From positions 1 through 57,225 of the forward strand of contig JAEUNJ010000183.1 in assembly GCA_016791145.1 (NCBI GenBank): DNA of 57,225 nt, given 5' to 3'. Positions within the stretch are counted from its first letter, which is position 1, and every line of letters starts with the position of its first letter. A model generated the notes under the pieces. That model ran no database searches. It was not told where the DNA came from and was given only the letters and a program-made list of their open reading frames with translations. Shown one piece after another: positions 1 to 8,467 of this stretch. The DNA is from Rhodocyclaceae bacterium. Its GTDB lineage: Bacteria > Pseudomonadota > Gammaproteobacteria > Burkholderiales > Rhodocyclaceae. The translations under genes and the position numbers were made by a program.

Positions 1-152
1 AAGAAATACGCGGACACTATTACGCTTCAACCAGCCCCTTCAATGTGGGGCGGTTGGACGGTTACCCTCCACCTCCCCTCCGTCACCCCAACAACACACC
101 GGCCGCACAGGGACGAGCTTCTTTTGGGTCCTGCCACTCTAGAATCGCCACC
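1..152. other. Left-edge sequence upstream of accA, no confident gene
   Basis: This stretch precedes accA. Frame 1 stays open from the window edge to a TGA at 154-156 that would overlap the accA ATG as ATGA, so the tail of an upstream gene is possible. The encoded residues do not resemble a protein I recognise, including the C-terminus of DnaE, which often precedes accA. All three plus-strand frames are open for about 140 bases, so an open frame here means little. No clear promoter or ribosome-binding site is visible. Confidence 0.3.
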
Positions 153-1121
153 ATGAAAACCAGCTTCCTCGAATTCGAGCAGCCGATCGCGGAACTCGAA
201 GCAAAGATCGAACAGCTCAGGTTCGTGCAGGACGATTCGGCCGTTGATATCTCCGAGGAGATCGGGCGGCTAGAGGTCAAGAGCCTGGCGCTGACCAAGG
301 AGATTTACGCCAAGCTCACGCCCTGGCAGATTGCGCAAGTGGCGCGTCACCCGCAACGACCCTATACGCTCGATTATCTCGAGCATGTTTTCACGGACTT
401 CGAGGAACTGAAAGGGGATCGCTCCTTCGCCGATGACCACGCGATCGTCGGGGGACTTGCACGGTTCAACGGACAGTCCTGCGTGGTCATAGGCCACCAG
501 AAGGGGCGCGACACGAAGGAGAAGATTCACCGGAATTTCGGCATGCCGCGACCGGAGGGTTATCGGAAGGCGCTGCGATTGATGCGTACCGCCGAAAGGT
601 TCCATCTGCCGGTGTTCACCTTCATCGACACGCCCGGCGCGTATCCCGGGATCGATGCCGAGGAGCGGGGACAGTCCGAGGCGATCGGTCGAAATCTGTA
701 TGAAATGGCGGAGCTGCGCGTCCCGATCGTGGCGACGGTGATTGGCGAGGGTGGGTCGGGCGGGGCGCTGGCCATTGCCGTGGCGGATGCGATCCTGATG
801 CTGCAGTATGCGACGTACTCGGTGATCTCACCCGAGGGGTGTGCCTCCATCCTTTGGAAGAGTGCCGACAAGGCCAGCGAGGCGGCCGAGATCATGGGGA
901 TCACTGCGGCCCGCCTGAAGACGCTCGGACTGGTTGACCGCGTGGTCCACGAGCCCGTCGGGGGCGCCCACCGTGACCACCTGGCCATGGCCCAATCGCT
1001 CCGCAAGTCCCTGCACGAAGTCATGAAGCCTCTGTCGGCCCTGTCCATCGACGAACTGATCGAGAACCGTTACGAACGGCTGATGGGATATGGCCGGTTC
1101 AAGGAACAACCGGTCCAATGA
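153..1121 (+). CDS. accA: Acetyl-CoA carboxylase carboxyltransferase subunit alpha
   Basis: AccA pairs with AccD to form the carboxyltransferase that moves CO2 from carboxybiotin to acetyl-CoA, the first committed step of fatty acid synthesis in the cytoplasm. The 322-residue product has the usual family length. It opens with the helical N-terminus ([17 protein letters not shown]) and carries the crotonase-fold signatures [18 protein letters not shown] and the [10 protein letters not shown] oxyanion loop. The ATG at 153 gives the standard MKTSFLEFE start; the frame is open further upstream, but that sequence is not AccA-like. No good Shine-Dalgarno precedes it. The 3' end overlaps tilS by 32 bases, an arrangement common in Beta- and Gammaproteobacteria. 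Confidence 0.96.
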   Translation: MKTSFLEFEQPIAELEAKIEQLRFVQDDSAVDISEEIGRLEVKSLALTKEIYAKLTPWQIAQVARHPQRPYTLDYLEHVFTDFEELKGDRSFADDHAIVGGLARFNGQSCVVIGHQKGRDTKEKIHRNFGMPRPEGYRKALRLMRTAERFHLPVFTFIDTPGAYPGIDAEERGQSEAIGRNLYEMAELRVPIVATVIGEGGSGGALAIAVADAILMLQYATYSVISPEGCASILWKSADKASEAAEIMGITAARLKTLGLVDRVVHEPVGGAHRDHLAMAQSLRKSLHEVMKPLSALSIDELIENRYERLMGYGRFKEQPVQ

Positions 1122-2052
1122 TCCGGTTGCCTTGGCCGTTGCCACGGCGACGGCCAGGCATCCCGGGCTATCCGTAGCCATCGCCTATTCAGGGGGGCTG
1201 GACTCCTCCGTGCTCCTCCACTGCACGGCGGGATTGGCCGGGGCGCTGGGGCTCGCAGTCAAGGCAATCCACGTCAACCATCGGCTCCATCCGAATGCGG
1301 ACCATTGGGAGCGCTTCTGCCGGCGACAGAGCCAGCGGCTTGGCGTACCCCTGGTCGCCAGGCGTGTCGCCGTCCCGTCCACCACCGGCCTGGGGCTCGA
1401 GGCTGCCGCCAGGCAGGCGCGTTACGGTGCCTTTGAGACCGTTCCGGCGGACATGGTCCTTCTTGGCCATCACCGCGACGATCAGGCCGAAACCGTGCTG
1501 TTCAATCTCTGCCGGGGCGGCGGACCCAAGGGCGTCTCAGGCATGCGCATGGCCCGGGGTCGTTACGTCCGGCCGTTTCTCGAACTGGACAGGGCGGCCC
1601 TTGAGCGCTATGCACGCGCGCATGGGGTGGAGTGGGTCGAGGACGACAGCAACGGCGATCCCGCGCTGACGCGCAATTACCTGCGCCATGAGCTGCTCCC
1701 GAGGCTCGAATGCGCCATTCCCGCGGCAAGCCGGAATATCGCCGCCGCAGCCGATCGATTCCGGGAGGCATGCGTCCTGCTCGACGATTTGGCGCGGCTG
1801 GACCTCGCCGAGCATGCCGCCGGCTTTCCGGTACCTCGCCGGCGGTTCCGGGACCTGCCGGAACTCCGTGCCCGTAATGCCTTGCGCTACCTGCTAGACC
1901 AGGCGGGTGTCCCGATTTCCGGCGACGAGCGGCTCCGGGAGGCTGTCCGGCAACTGCAGTCGGCGCGACCGGACCGGCATCCCGAGATCCTGTTTGGCGA
2001 ATGGCGGGTGAGTTGCGCGCGGGGGGCCGTCACCCTCGATCGTTCCGTCTGA
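1090..2052 (+). CDS. tilS: tRNA(Ile)-lysidine synthase, short form
   Basis: TilS uses ATP to attach lysine to C34 of the CAU anticodon of tRNA-Ile2, so that the tRNA reads AUA as isoleucine. The 320-residue product has the PP-loop SGGLDSS at residues 34-40, the [12 protein letters not shown] motif and a TilS substrate-binding region towards residue 310. It then stops, lacking the C-terminal domain that takes E. coli TilS to about 430 residues; short forms are known in some bacteria. The ATG at 1090 lies inside accA; a TTG at 1132 is an alternative. The stop is four bases from the stop of the convergent response-regulator gene, leaving no room for a terminator. Confidence 0.9.
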   Translation: MAGSRNNRSNDPVALAVATATARHPGLSVAIAYSGGLDSSVLLHCTAGLAGALGLAVKAIHVNHRLHPNADHWERFCRRQSQRLGVPLVARRVAVPSTTGLGLEAAARQARYGAFETVPADMVLLGHHRDDQAETVLFNLCRGGGPKGVSGMRMARGRYVRPFLELDRAALERYARAHGVEWVEDDSNGDPALTRNYLRHELLPRLECAIPAASRNIAAAADRFREACVLLDDLARLDLAEHAAGFPVPRRRFRDLPELRARNALRYLLDQAGVPISGDERLREAVRQLQSARPDRHPEILFGEWRVSCARGAVTLDRSV

Positions 2053-2056
2053 AGGC

Positions 2057-2662
2057 TCATTCCTCACCGCCGGCCAGAAGTCGCGCCAGATCGACCGCGG
2101 ATCGGACGCCCATCTTCTCGAACACGTGGGAGCGATGCACTTCCACGGTACGCATGGCGATACCCAGTTCGTCAGCGATCACCTTGTTGAGCTTTCCGCC
2201 CAGAACCCGGTCCATGACTTCCCTTTCCCGGACGGTAAGGGATGCCAGGCGTGTCTCGATGTCGTGCTTCCGGTCCCGCCCCAGCCAGAGATCACGGTCG
2301 GCGGCCAGGGCTGCGATGACCCGGTCCGCCAGTTCGTTGTCGTTGAAGGGCTTCTCCACAAAATCGAACGCTCCCTTCTTGATTGCCTGGACTGCCACCG
2401 GTACGTCGCCATGGCCGGTCAGGAAGATCACCGGCATCGTGCAGCCGAGTTGCGTAAGCCGGTCGAACAGTTCCAGACCGCTCATGGCCTGCATGCGGAT
2501 ATCGAGGACCAGGCAACCACGCATTGCGGAGCCATAGTCGGCGAGAAAACCCTCGGCGGAACCCCAACTGCGCGTTTCTATCCCGCGCGATCGCAGGAGC
2601 CAGGACAGGGCATCCCGTATGGCTTCGTCGTCGTCGATCAGGTGTGCGATCCCCGCGCTCAT
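2057..2662 (-). CDS. dctR: FixJ/DctR-type response regulator
   Basis: This is the response regulator partner of the adjacent sensor kinase and probably controls the TRAP transporter genes at 4751-7889. From ATG 2662 the product is 201 residues. The receiver domain has the acidic pocket (DDDE near residue 10), phosphoacceptor D54 (LVLDIRM) and the FVEKPF lysine motif. A LuxR/FixJ helix-turn-helix follows (LTVREREVMDRVL...TVEVHRSHVFEKMGV). The start at 2662 is preferred because it overlaps the kinase stop by one base (TGATG), indicating translational coupling; a start at 2683 would add seven atypical residues. The link to C4-dicarboxylates is inferred from context. Confidence 0.88.
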   Translation of the reverse strand: MSAGIAHLIDDDEAIRDALSWLLRSRGIETRSWGSAEGFLADYGSAMRGCLVLDIRMQAMSGLELFDRLTQLGCTMPVIFLTGHGDVPVAVQAIKKGAFDFVEKPFNDNELADRVIAALAADRDLWLGRDRKHDIETRLASLTVREREVMDRVLGGKLNKVIADELGIAMRTVEVHRSHVFEKMGVRSAVDLARLLAGGEE

Positions 2663-4632
2663 CAACTTCCTTCCGGAATGCAAAAGCGGAAGATGCTTCC
2701 GCCGCCCGGGTTGGCCTCGAACCAGAGCCGCCCACGATGACTTTCGATGATCGATCGGGTGATGTTCAGGCCCATCCCCATGCCCTCCGACTTCGTCGTG
2801 TAGAAAGGTTCGAACAGTTTGGGTCCGGTCTCCGCCGGGATGCCACCACCCCGGTCCGCCACCGCGACCTCCACGCCGTCCGCCGTGCGGCGCACGCCGA
2901 TTGCCACGACGGCCTCGGCGCCGCCCTGGTCGCGGGTGGCCTCGACCGCGTTGCGCAGGAGATTGAACAAGGCCTGGGCGAGCAACACCTGGTCCCCGTT
3001 CAGGACGGGCAGGTCCGCCGTCGCGTCCACCTCGAGCCGGACGCCCTGGCGGGCGGCATCGGCCCTGGTCATGGAGATGGCCTCATCGACGAATTCCATC
3101 ACCGCCACCGGCTCCGACCTGGGTTCGCTGCGACGCACGAACCCATAAATCCGTCGGATGATCCGCCCCGCCCGCTGCGCCTGCTCGACAGATTTTCCCA
3201 GGGCGCCTACGAGTCCCTCCACGTCTACCGTTCCGGCCTTGAGGAGATTCAGGCACCCCGTGTTGTAACTCGCGATGGCCGCCAGGGGCTGGTTGATCTC
3301 GTGCGCGATACTGGAGGCCATCTCGCCCATGGCGACAAGTCTCGCCGACGCCTGCACCCGTTCCTGGTGTTGCCGGGCCAATTCCTCCATTCGCTTGCGT
3401 TCGCTGATGTCGATCACCGAACCCATCCATCCCGTCTGCCGCCCGTTCTCGTCAATCAGCGGCGACTCGTGGATCAACGCCCAGAAAACATGCCCATCCC
3501 GGTGCCGGAGCCGAATCTCGAAGCCGGATTCCGGCCCCAGCCCCGACAAGATGCTGTCATGAATCGTGCGGATCTGCTCGATCTCGTCTTCGGCCCAGTA
3601 AGGCATCGGCGGCGCCCGGCCGACGAGTTCTTCCGAGGACCAGCCGACAAGGCGGCAGAACGCCGGATTCACGTAGGTGATCCGGCCCTCCAGGTCCCGG
3701 GCGCGCAATCCCGTGTCGACGGAATCCTCCATGGCCTTGCGGAACTGGTGCTCGGTCCGCAAGGCCTGCTCCGCCGCCAGACGGCCCTGGACGTGGCGGC
3801 GGAGGGTCCAGAAACTCACCACCACCAGGATTGCCAGGACCGCGACCGCCACCGAAAGCATCCGGCCCGCTGGGGAAGGGGGGGTCCTGTAAGGGGTTGC
3901 GTGGATCGAGATTCCCCGGCCCGGTGGTTCGAAGGGAATCTGGTACTCGCCTTCCCGCACCTCCGCGGAGACCTTGCTCCGGGACCCCAGCAAGGTCGCC
4001 GTGTTGTCGCGGATCTGGATCCGGTAGCGTTCCGCGAGCCACCACGGCACCGCCGAATCCAGGATCGCACCGACCGAGTACGCGCCGACCGACATGCCGG
4101 TGAGCACGCCATTCTCGAACACCGGGACATGCACCTCGAACTGCCAATCCCCGCCCACGATCGGGTAGGCCGGGCCGTAGGCAGGCTTCCCCAGCGAGCG
4201 GGCGAGGCTGAAGGTCTCCGCTGACGGAATGATTCCCACGGCCTCGCCCACCTGGTAGTCCTCGGTCGGGGCCGGCAGGGCCCGCCGGAGCCGGCCGGCC
4301 GCGTCCACCCACAGGATCTGCCGGAGCCCCGTGCCATTGGCGAGCAACACCCGAGCCAGATTGTCGAAGAGCACCGAATTGCCGGCCTCCCTGGCGTGTA
4401 TCTGGCCCAGCCGCTCCTCATTGCGCGACAGGTGGAAGCGCAGATCCTGCTCCAGCCAGAGGACGTCGCTGATCAGCGTCGCGCGCTGTTCCTCCCGGTC
4501 GCTCCTTTCCGTCAGCCAGAATAGGCCGAATACGGCGCCGGCGAACAGCACGAACGCCAGGCGCGGAAACAGCCAGGGCCATCCTGCCCCGGGGCTGGTT
4601 CTGCGAAGGAAGCGCAAGACCGTATTCGCCAT
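2662..4632 (-). CDS. dctS: DctS-type sensor histidine kinase with PAS domain
   Basis: This 656-residue inner-membrane kinase has two transmembrane helices (about 19-41 and 257-275) flanking a periplasmic sensor domain of about 210 residues. A cytoplasmic PAS/PAC domain follows (about 300-412). The HisKA dimerisation domain has phosphoacceptor H444 (SIAHEINQPLAA, the form used by FixL/DctS kinases), and the HATPase domain has N, G1 and G2 boxes (LLRNAVEA, DRGGGIP, GMGLNI). Kinases of this layout next to TRAP transporters sense C4-dicarboxylates in Rhodobacter and Ralstonia. It is divergent from dctP, with a 118-bp region between them, and coupled to the regulator gene. The ligand is not shown by the sequence. 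Confidence 0.9.
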   Translation of the reverse strand: MANTVLRFLRRTSPGAGWPWLFPRLAFVLFAGAVFGLFWLTERSDREEQRATLISDVLWLEQDLRFHLSRNEERLGQIHAREAGNSVLFDNLARVLLANGTGLRQILWVDAAGRLRRALPAPTEDYQVGEAVGIIPSAETFSLARSLGKPAYGPAYPIVGGDWQFEVHVPVFENGVLTGMSVGAYSVGAILDSAVPWWLAERYRIQIRDNTATLLGSRSKVSAEVREGEYQIPFEPPGRGISIHATPYRTPPSPAGRMLSVAVAVLAILVVVSFWTLRRHVQGRLAAEQALRTEHQFRKAMEDSVDTGLRARDLEGRITYVNPAFCRLVGWSSEELVGRAPPMPYWAEDEIEQIRTIHDSILSGLGPESGFEIRLRHRDGHVFWALIHESPLIDENGRQTGWMGSVIDISERKRMEELARQHQERVQASARLVAMGEMASSIAHEINQPLAAIASYNTGCLNLLKAGTVDVEGLVGALGKSVEQAQRAGRIIRRIYGFVRRSEPRSEPVAVMEFVDEAISMTRADAARQGVRLEVDATADLPVLNGDQVLLAQALFNLLRNAVEATRDQGGAEAVVAIGVRRTADGVEVAVADRGGGIPAETGPKLFEPFYTTKSEGMGMGLNITRSIIESHRGRLWFEANPGGGSIFRFCIPEGS

Positions 4633-4750
4633 GGGCCGATGTTATCTGGACCGGGGGGCCGGCGGAACGCCCTTGCGGATATCCACAATAGCGCCCGGTG
4701 GGGCCGGCACCGAGAATCCGCCTGCCGAAACACTCTCTGGAGGAGAACCC
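4633..4750. promoter_or_regulatory. Divergent dctSR / dctPQM control region
   Basis: This 118-bp intergenic region separates the two divergent transcription units of the TRAP locus, so both promoters and any DctR site should lie here. A strong GGAGGAG Shine-Dalgarno precedes the dctP ATG. I see no convincing sigma-70 pair and no correctly spaced sigma-54 -24/-12 element. Confidence 0.5.
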
Positions 4751-5755
4751 ATGAAAATCCGTCACCTGATCGTCGGCATGACCGTTGCGCTCTGCTCGGT
4801 CGCCGCCCTCGCGCAACAGCCCATCGTGATCAAGTTCAGCCACGTGGTCGCGGTGGATACGCCGAAAGGCCTGGCCGCGGAATTCTTCGCCAAGAAGGCG
4901 AACGAACTGACCAAGGGCAAGGTCAAGGTCGAGGTGTATCCGAACAGCCAGCTCTACAAGGACAAGGAGGAACTGGAGGCCCTGCAGCTCGGTGCCGTCC
5001 AGATGCTGGCCCCCTCCCTGGCCAAGTTCGGTCCGCTCGGAGTCAAGGAATTCGAGGTCTTCGACCTGCCCTACATCTTCGACGACTACAACGAACTCCA
5101 CCGGGTCACGCAAGGCGCCGTGGGCAAGCAGATCATGGACAAGCTGGAGCCGAAGGGCATCAAGGGCCTCGCCTACTGGGACAACGGTTTCAAGTCCTTC
5201 TCCGCGAATACCCCGATCAAGACGCCGGCGGACGTGAAGGGCAAGAAGCTGCGCATCCAGTCCTCGAAGGTGCTCGAGGAGCAAATCCGCTCGCTTGGCG
5301 GACTGCCGCAGGTCATGGCCTTCTCCGAGGTTTACCAGGCACTCCAGACGGGCGTCGTGGATGGGACGGAAAACCCCATCTCGAACCTCTACACGCAGAA
5401 GATGCACGAGGTCCAGAAGCACCTGACCCTGACCGAGCACGGCTATCTCGGATACGCGGTGATCGTGAACAAGAAGTTCTGGGAGGGCCTGCCGGGCGAC
5501 GTGCGCGGCCAGCTCGAACAGGCGATGGGGGAGGCCACCAAGTACGCGAATAGCATTGCACGGGAGCAGAACGACAAGGACCTGGAGGCCGTGAAGAAGA
5601 GCGGCAAGACCACGGTTTACTCGCCCACCAAGGAGGAGCGGATGGCCTTCAAGAAGGCGCTGGTCCCGGTGCACCAGAAGATGGAGTCGCGCATCGGCAA
5701 GGAAGTCATCCAGTCGGTGTACAAGGAAACCGGCTTCGATCCTGGCAAGCTCTGA
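4751..5755 (+). CDS. dctP: TRAP transporter substrate-binding protein, DctP family
   Basis: DctP is the periplasmic receptor of a tripartite ATP-independent transporter: it binds an organic acid and delivers it to DctQM. The 334-residue product has a Sec signal peptide ending in AALAQQ (about residue 22). The DctP-type binding domain includes VIKFSHVVAVDTPKG, the KLRIQSSKV segment with the conserved carboxylate-binding Arg, and the TGVVDGTENP motif. The sequence fits the C4-dicarboxylate (DctP) clade, though related receptors bind aromatic or keto acids. ATG 4751 follows GGAGGAG at a good spacing. A strong hairpin separates it from dctQ. Confidence 0.93.
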   Translation: MKIRHLIVGMTVALCSVAALAQQPIVIKFSHVVAVDTPKGLAAEFFAKKANELTKGKVKVEVYPNSQLYKDKEELEALQLGAVQMLAPSLAKFGPLGVKEFEVFDLPYIFDDYNELHRVTQGAVGKQIMDKLEPKGIKGLAYWDNGFKSFSANTPIKTPADVKGKKLRIQSSKVLEEQIRSLGGLPQVMAFSEVYQALQTGVVDGTENPISNLYTQKMHEVQKHLTLTEHGYLGYAVIVNKKFWEGLPGDVRGQLEQAMGEATKYANSIAREQNDKDLEAVKKSGKTTVYSPTKEERMAFKKALVPVHQKMESRIGKEVIQSVYKETGFDPGKL

Positions 5756-5775
5756 TCCGCCGGCCAAGCTCGCCC

Positions 5776-5802
5776 CGTGCCGCCGGGATGGCCGGCGGCA
5801 CG
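5776..5802 (+). promoter_or_regulatory. Strong intercistronic hairpin between dctP and dctQ
   Basis: An 11-bp perfect stem (5776-5786 with 5792-5802, CGTGCCGCCGG core) closes a five-base GATGG loop. No clean U-tract follows, so it is probably not a full terminator. Between a binding-protein gene and its permease genes such a hairpin typically protects the upstream mRNA or attenuates the downstream part, giving excess receptor. Confidence 0.6.
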
Positions 5803-5832
5803 GCCTGATCCCCTTTTCGAGGGAGCATCCCC

Positions 5833-6609
5833 GTGAGATTTCTCGACCACATCGAGGAATGGTTCATCACCTTCCTCATGGCGGCCGCGACGACGATCAT
5901 CTTCGTTGCCGTCGCCCACCGCTACGCCGCCGGCGTGAACGTCCCCGGCCTGCAGGACTGGCTCCTCTCGCTGAACTTCAGCTGGGCCCAGGAACTGTGC
6001 ATCATCATGTTCGTCTGGATGGCCAAGTTCGGCGCGGCCTATGGCGTGCGGACCGGCATCCACGTGGGGGTGGACGTCCTGATCAATCGCCTGGAGGACC
6101 GGAATCGGGCCAAGTTCATCGTCTTCGGCCTCGCTGCCGGCGCCCTGTTCACCGGCATCGTCGGCGCCCTCGGGGCCCATTTCGTGTGGGAGAACGGCTT
6201 CCATTACGCGCTGTTCAAGTTCCTCGGCGTCGATACGGGTGACGTGCCCGAGGGGCCCATCACGCCGGACCTGGAATGGCCCACGTGGATCGTCTATAGC
6301 GCGATTCCCCTGGGTTCGTCCCTCATGTGCTTCCGTTTCCTGCAGGTGATGGTGTCCTTCATCCGCACCGGCGAACTGCCCCACCACGACCACGGCCACG
6401 TGGACGGCCTGGAGGAGGAGACCCCGCCGGTGGATCTGAATCCCTACGAGATGGACGACAACCTGCACATGCACGACCTGAAGCACGACATGGTCGGCGA
6501 GCGGCGGATGGGTGGCGACCGGCGCAAGGCGAGCGTCGCCGTGGCCGACGAAAGGCGCGCCGGCGCCGAACGGCGCCAGCCGCCGGCGGAAGGGGAGAAG
6601 TCCGAATGA
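5833..6609 (+). CDS. dctQ: TRAP transporter small permease, DctQ family
   Basis: DctQ is the small membrane subunit that works with DctM. The 258-residue product has four predicted transmembrane helices, with the conserved EEWF entry (residues 6-9), the FSWAQELCIIMFVWMAKFGAAYGVR core and a GIHVGVDVL segment. The start is GTG, supported by GGGAG eight bases upstream. The protein is longer than most DctQ subunits because of a C-terminal cytoplasmic tail of about 75 residues. That tail begins His/Asp/Glu-rich and ends in two ERRxGxxRR-like repeats (ERRMGGDRR and ERRAGAERR). It overlaps dctM by four bases (ATGA). Confidence 0.9.
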   Translation: MRFLDHIEEWFITFLMAAATTIIFVAVAHRYAAGVNVPGLQDWLLSLNFSWAQELCIIMFVWMAKFGAAYGVRTGIHVGVDVLINRLEDRNRAKFIVFGLAAGALFTGIVGALGAHFVWENGFHYALFKFLGVDTGDVPEGPITPDLEWPTWIVYSAIPLGSSLMCFRFLQVMVSFIRTGELPHHDHGHVDGLEEETPPVDLNPYEMDDNLHMHDLKHDMVGERRMGGDRRKASVAVADERRAGAERRQPPAEGEKSE

Positions 6610-7889
6610 ATGCCCTAGTCATCTTCGGCCTCCTGGCCGTGCTCATGCTGACGGGGATGCCCATTTCCATCTCCCTGGGCCTGACCGTCCTCACCTTCCT
6701 GTTCACCATGACCCAGGTGCCCCTGGAATCGGTGGCCCTCAAGCTCTTCACGGGCATCGAGAAGTTCGAGATCATGGCCATCCCGTTCTTCATCCTGGCG
6801 GGCAACTTCCTCACCCATGGCGGGGTGGCGCGGAGAATGATCAACTTCGCGACGGCCATGGTCGGGCATTGGTACGGCGGCTTGGGCCTGGCGGGAGTCT
6901 TGGCCTGCGCCCTGTTCGCGGCGGTGTCCGGCTCCTCGCCGGCGACCGTGGTGGCCATCGGGTCCATCCTGTTGCCCGCCATGCTGAAGGCCGGATTCCC
7001 GAGCCGGTTCGGGGCGGGCGTCATCACGACTTCCGGGGCCCTCGGCATCCTCATTCCGCCCTCCATCGTGATGGTGATGTACTCGGTGGCCACCAACACC
7101 TCGGTTGGTGCCCTGTTCATGGCCGGCGTCATTCCGGGCCTCGTGCTGGCCGGCATGCTCGGCGCGCTGACCTGGTACCGGGCCAGGAAGTTCGACTATC
7201 CGCGCCAGCCCAAGGCAAGCTGGGCGGAGCGCTGGAGCGCGTTCGTGAAGTCGGTCTGGGGACTGTTCCTGATCGTCGTGGTGATGGGCGGCATCTACAC
7301 GGGCATCTTCACGCCGACGGAGGCGGCGGCCATGAGCGCCGTCTATGCCTTCGTCGTGGCCGTGTTTGTATACCGGGACATGGGGCTGAAGGACGTCCCG
7401 AAGGTGCTGCTCAACTCGGCCAACATGTCGGCGATGCTGCTCTACATCATCACCAACGCGGTGCTGTTCTCGTTCATCATGACCAACGAGAACATCCCGC
7501 AACTCCTCGCCGAGTGGATGATCGGCCACGGCCTCGGTCCCATCGCCTTCCTGCTCGCCTGCAACATCATCCTGCTGCTGGCGGGCAACTTCATGGAGCC
7601 ATCGTCCATCGTCCTCATCTTCGCCCCCATCCTGTTCCCGGTCGCCGTCAAGCTGGGGATCGACCCGGTCCATTTCGGCATCATGATGACCGTGAACATG
7701 GAAGTGGGCATGTGCCATCCGCCCGTGGGCCTCAACCTCTACGTGGCCTCCGGCATCACCAAGATGGGCATCACGGAACTGACGGTCGCCGTCTGGCCCT
7801 GGCTGCTCACGATGCTGGTGTTCCTCGTCGTCGTGACCTACTGGCCCCCGATGTCCCTTTGGCTGCCCAAGGCGATGGGAATGATGTAG
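6606..7889 (+). CDS. dctM: TRAP transporter large permease, DctM family
   Basis: DctM is the Na+-coupled transport subunit of the TRAP system. The 427-residue product has about 12 hydrophobic segments and the family signatures FFILAGNFLTHGGVARR, AVSGSSPATVVAIGSI, SGALGILIPPSIVMVMYSV, TPTEAAAMSAVYA and NMEVGMCHPPVGLNL. The ATG at 6606 overlaps the dctQ stop (ATGA), so the two permease subunits are translationally coupled. It is the last gene of the operon and is followed by a strong rho-independent terminator. Confidence 0.94.
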   Translation: MNALVIFGLLAVLMLTGMPISISLGLTVLTFLFTMTQVPLESVALKLFTGIEKFEIMAIPFFILAGNFLTHGGVARRMINFATAMVGHWYGGLGLAGVLACALFAAVSGSSPATVVAIGSILLPAMLKAGFPSRFGAGVITTSGALGILIPPSIVMVMYSVATNTSVGALFMAGVIPGLVLAGMLGALTWYRARKFDYPRQPKASWAERWSAFVKSVWGLFLIVVVMGGIYTGIFTPTEAAAMSAVYAFVVAVFVYRDMGLKDVPKVLLNSANMSAMLLYIITNAVLFSFIMTNENIPQLLAEWMIGHGLGPIAFLLACNIILLLAGNFMEPSSIVLIFAPILFPVAVKLGIDPVHFGIMMTVNMEVGMCHPPVGLNLYVASGITKMGITELTVAVWPWLLTMLVFLVVVTYWPPMSLWLPKAMGMM

Positions 7890-7918
7890 GTCCTGCGGCC
7901 GGCGGTCCGGGCAGGGCC

Positions 7919-7947
7919 AAGGCGCCGGGGATCCCGGCGCCTTTTTT
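7919..7947 (+). terminator. Rho-independent terminator of dctPQM
   Basis: A perfect GC stem (GGCGCCGGG at 7921-7929 with CCCGGCGCC at 7933-7941) closes a three-base loop. It extends by two A-T pairs and runs into six T residues (7942-7947), a textbook intrinsic terminator 30 bases after dctM. Confidence 0.92.
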
Positions 7948-7978
7948 CTTGTTGCGCGGCAATCGGGAAGTCCGGAAA

Positions 7979-7987
7979 TGCTAAAAT
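7979..7987 (+). promoter_or_regulatory. Probable extended -10 promoter of ndk
   Basis: TGCTAAAAT matches the extended -10 consensus TGnTATAAT and lies 40 bases before the ndk ATG, just after the dctM terminator. No good -35 hexamer is seen, which extended -10 promoters can tolerate. The same nine bases occur upstream of gyrA. Confidence 0.5.
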
Positions 7988-8026
7988 ATCCGGTTCCTAA
8001 CCCGTTGAATTTTCTGGAGCAATCAA

Positions 8027-8455
8027 ATGGCCGTCGAACGTACCCTGTCCATCATCAAGCCCGATGCCGTCGCCAAGAACGTGATCGGCAAGATCTATTC
8101 CCGTTTCGAGACCAATGGCCTGAAGGTCGTCGCCGCGCGGATGGCCTGGCTGTCGGAGCAGGAAGCGGGCGGCTTCTACGCGGTTCACCGGGAACGCCCC
8201 TTCTTCAAGGACCTGGTCAAGTTCATGACCTCCGGCCCCGTCATGATCCAGGTGCTGGAGGGTGAGGGCGCCATCGCCAAGAACCGGGAGCTGATGGGGG
8301 CCACCGATCCGAAGAAGGCCGAAAAGGGGACCATCCGCGCCGACTTCGCCGAGAGCATTGACGCCAATGCGGTGCATGGCTCCGACGGCCCCGAGACGGC
8401 GGCCGTGGAGATCGCCTATTTCTTCCCCGCCCTGGAGGTTTTCACCGGCCGCTGA
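8027..8455 (+). CDS. ndk: Nucleoside diphosphate kinase
   Basis: Ndk transfers the gamma-phosphate of ATP to nucleoside diphosphates through a phosphohistidine, balancing the NTP and dNTP pools. The 142-residue product has the normal family length, with the N-terminal [10 protein letters not shown] motif and the active-site NAVHGSD containing catalytic H117. GGAG lies nine bases before the ATG. It starts the conserved betaproteobacterial series ndk-rlmN-pilW-rodZ-ispG-hisS. Confidence 0.97.
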   Translation: MAVERTLSIIKPDAVAKNVIGKIYSRFETNGLKVVAARMAWLSEQEAGGFYAVHRERPFFKDLVKFMTSGPVMIQVLEGEGAIAKNRELMGATDPKKAEKGTIRADFAESIDANAVHGSDGPETAAVEIAYFFPALEVFTGR

Positions 8456-8467
8456 GCCGGGTTGGCC

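Noticed and set aside
1..156. Open frame from the left edge ending ATGA with accA, possibly the tail of dnaE
   Set aside because: The translated residues do not match the DnaE C-terminus and all three frames are open here, so it is not supported as a gene.
147..156. GCCACCATG context at the accA start, resembling a eukaryotic Kozak sequence
   Set aside because: A chance match in a bacterial genome; no cloning-vector sequence surrounds it.
4655..4690. Possible sigma-54 promoter before dctP
   Set aside because: The GG and GC elements are separated by 9 or 12 bases instead of 10, and the regulator is FixJ-type rather than a sigma-54 activator.
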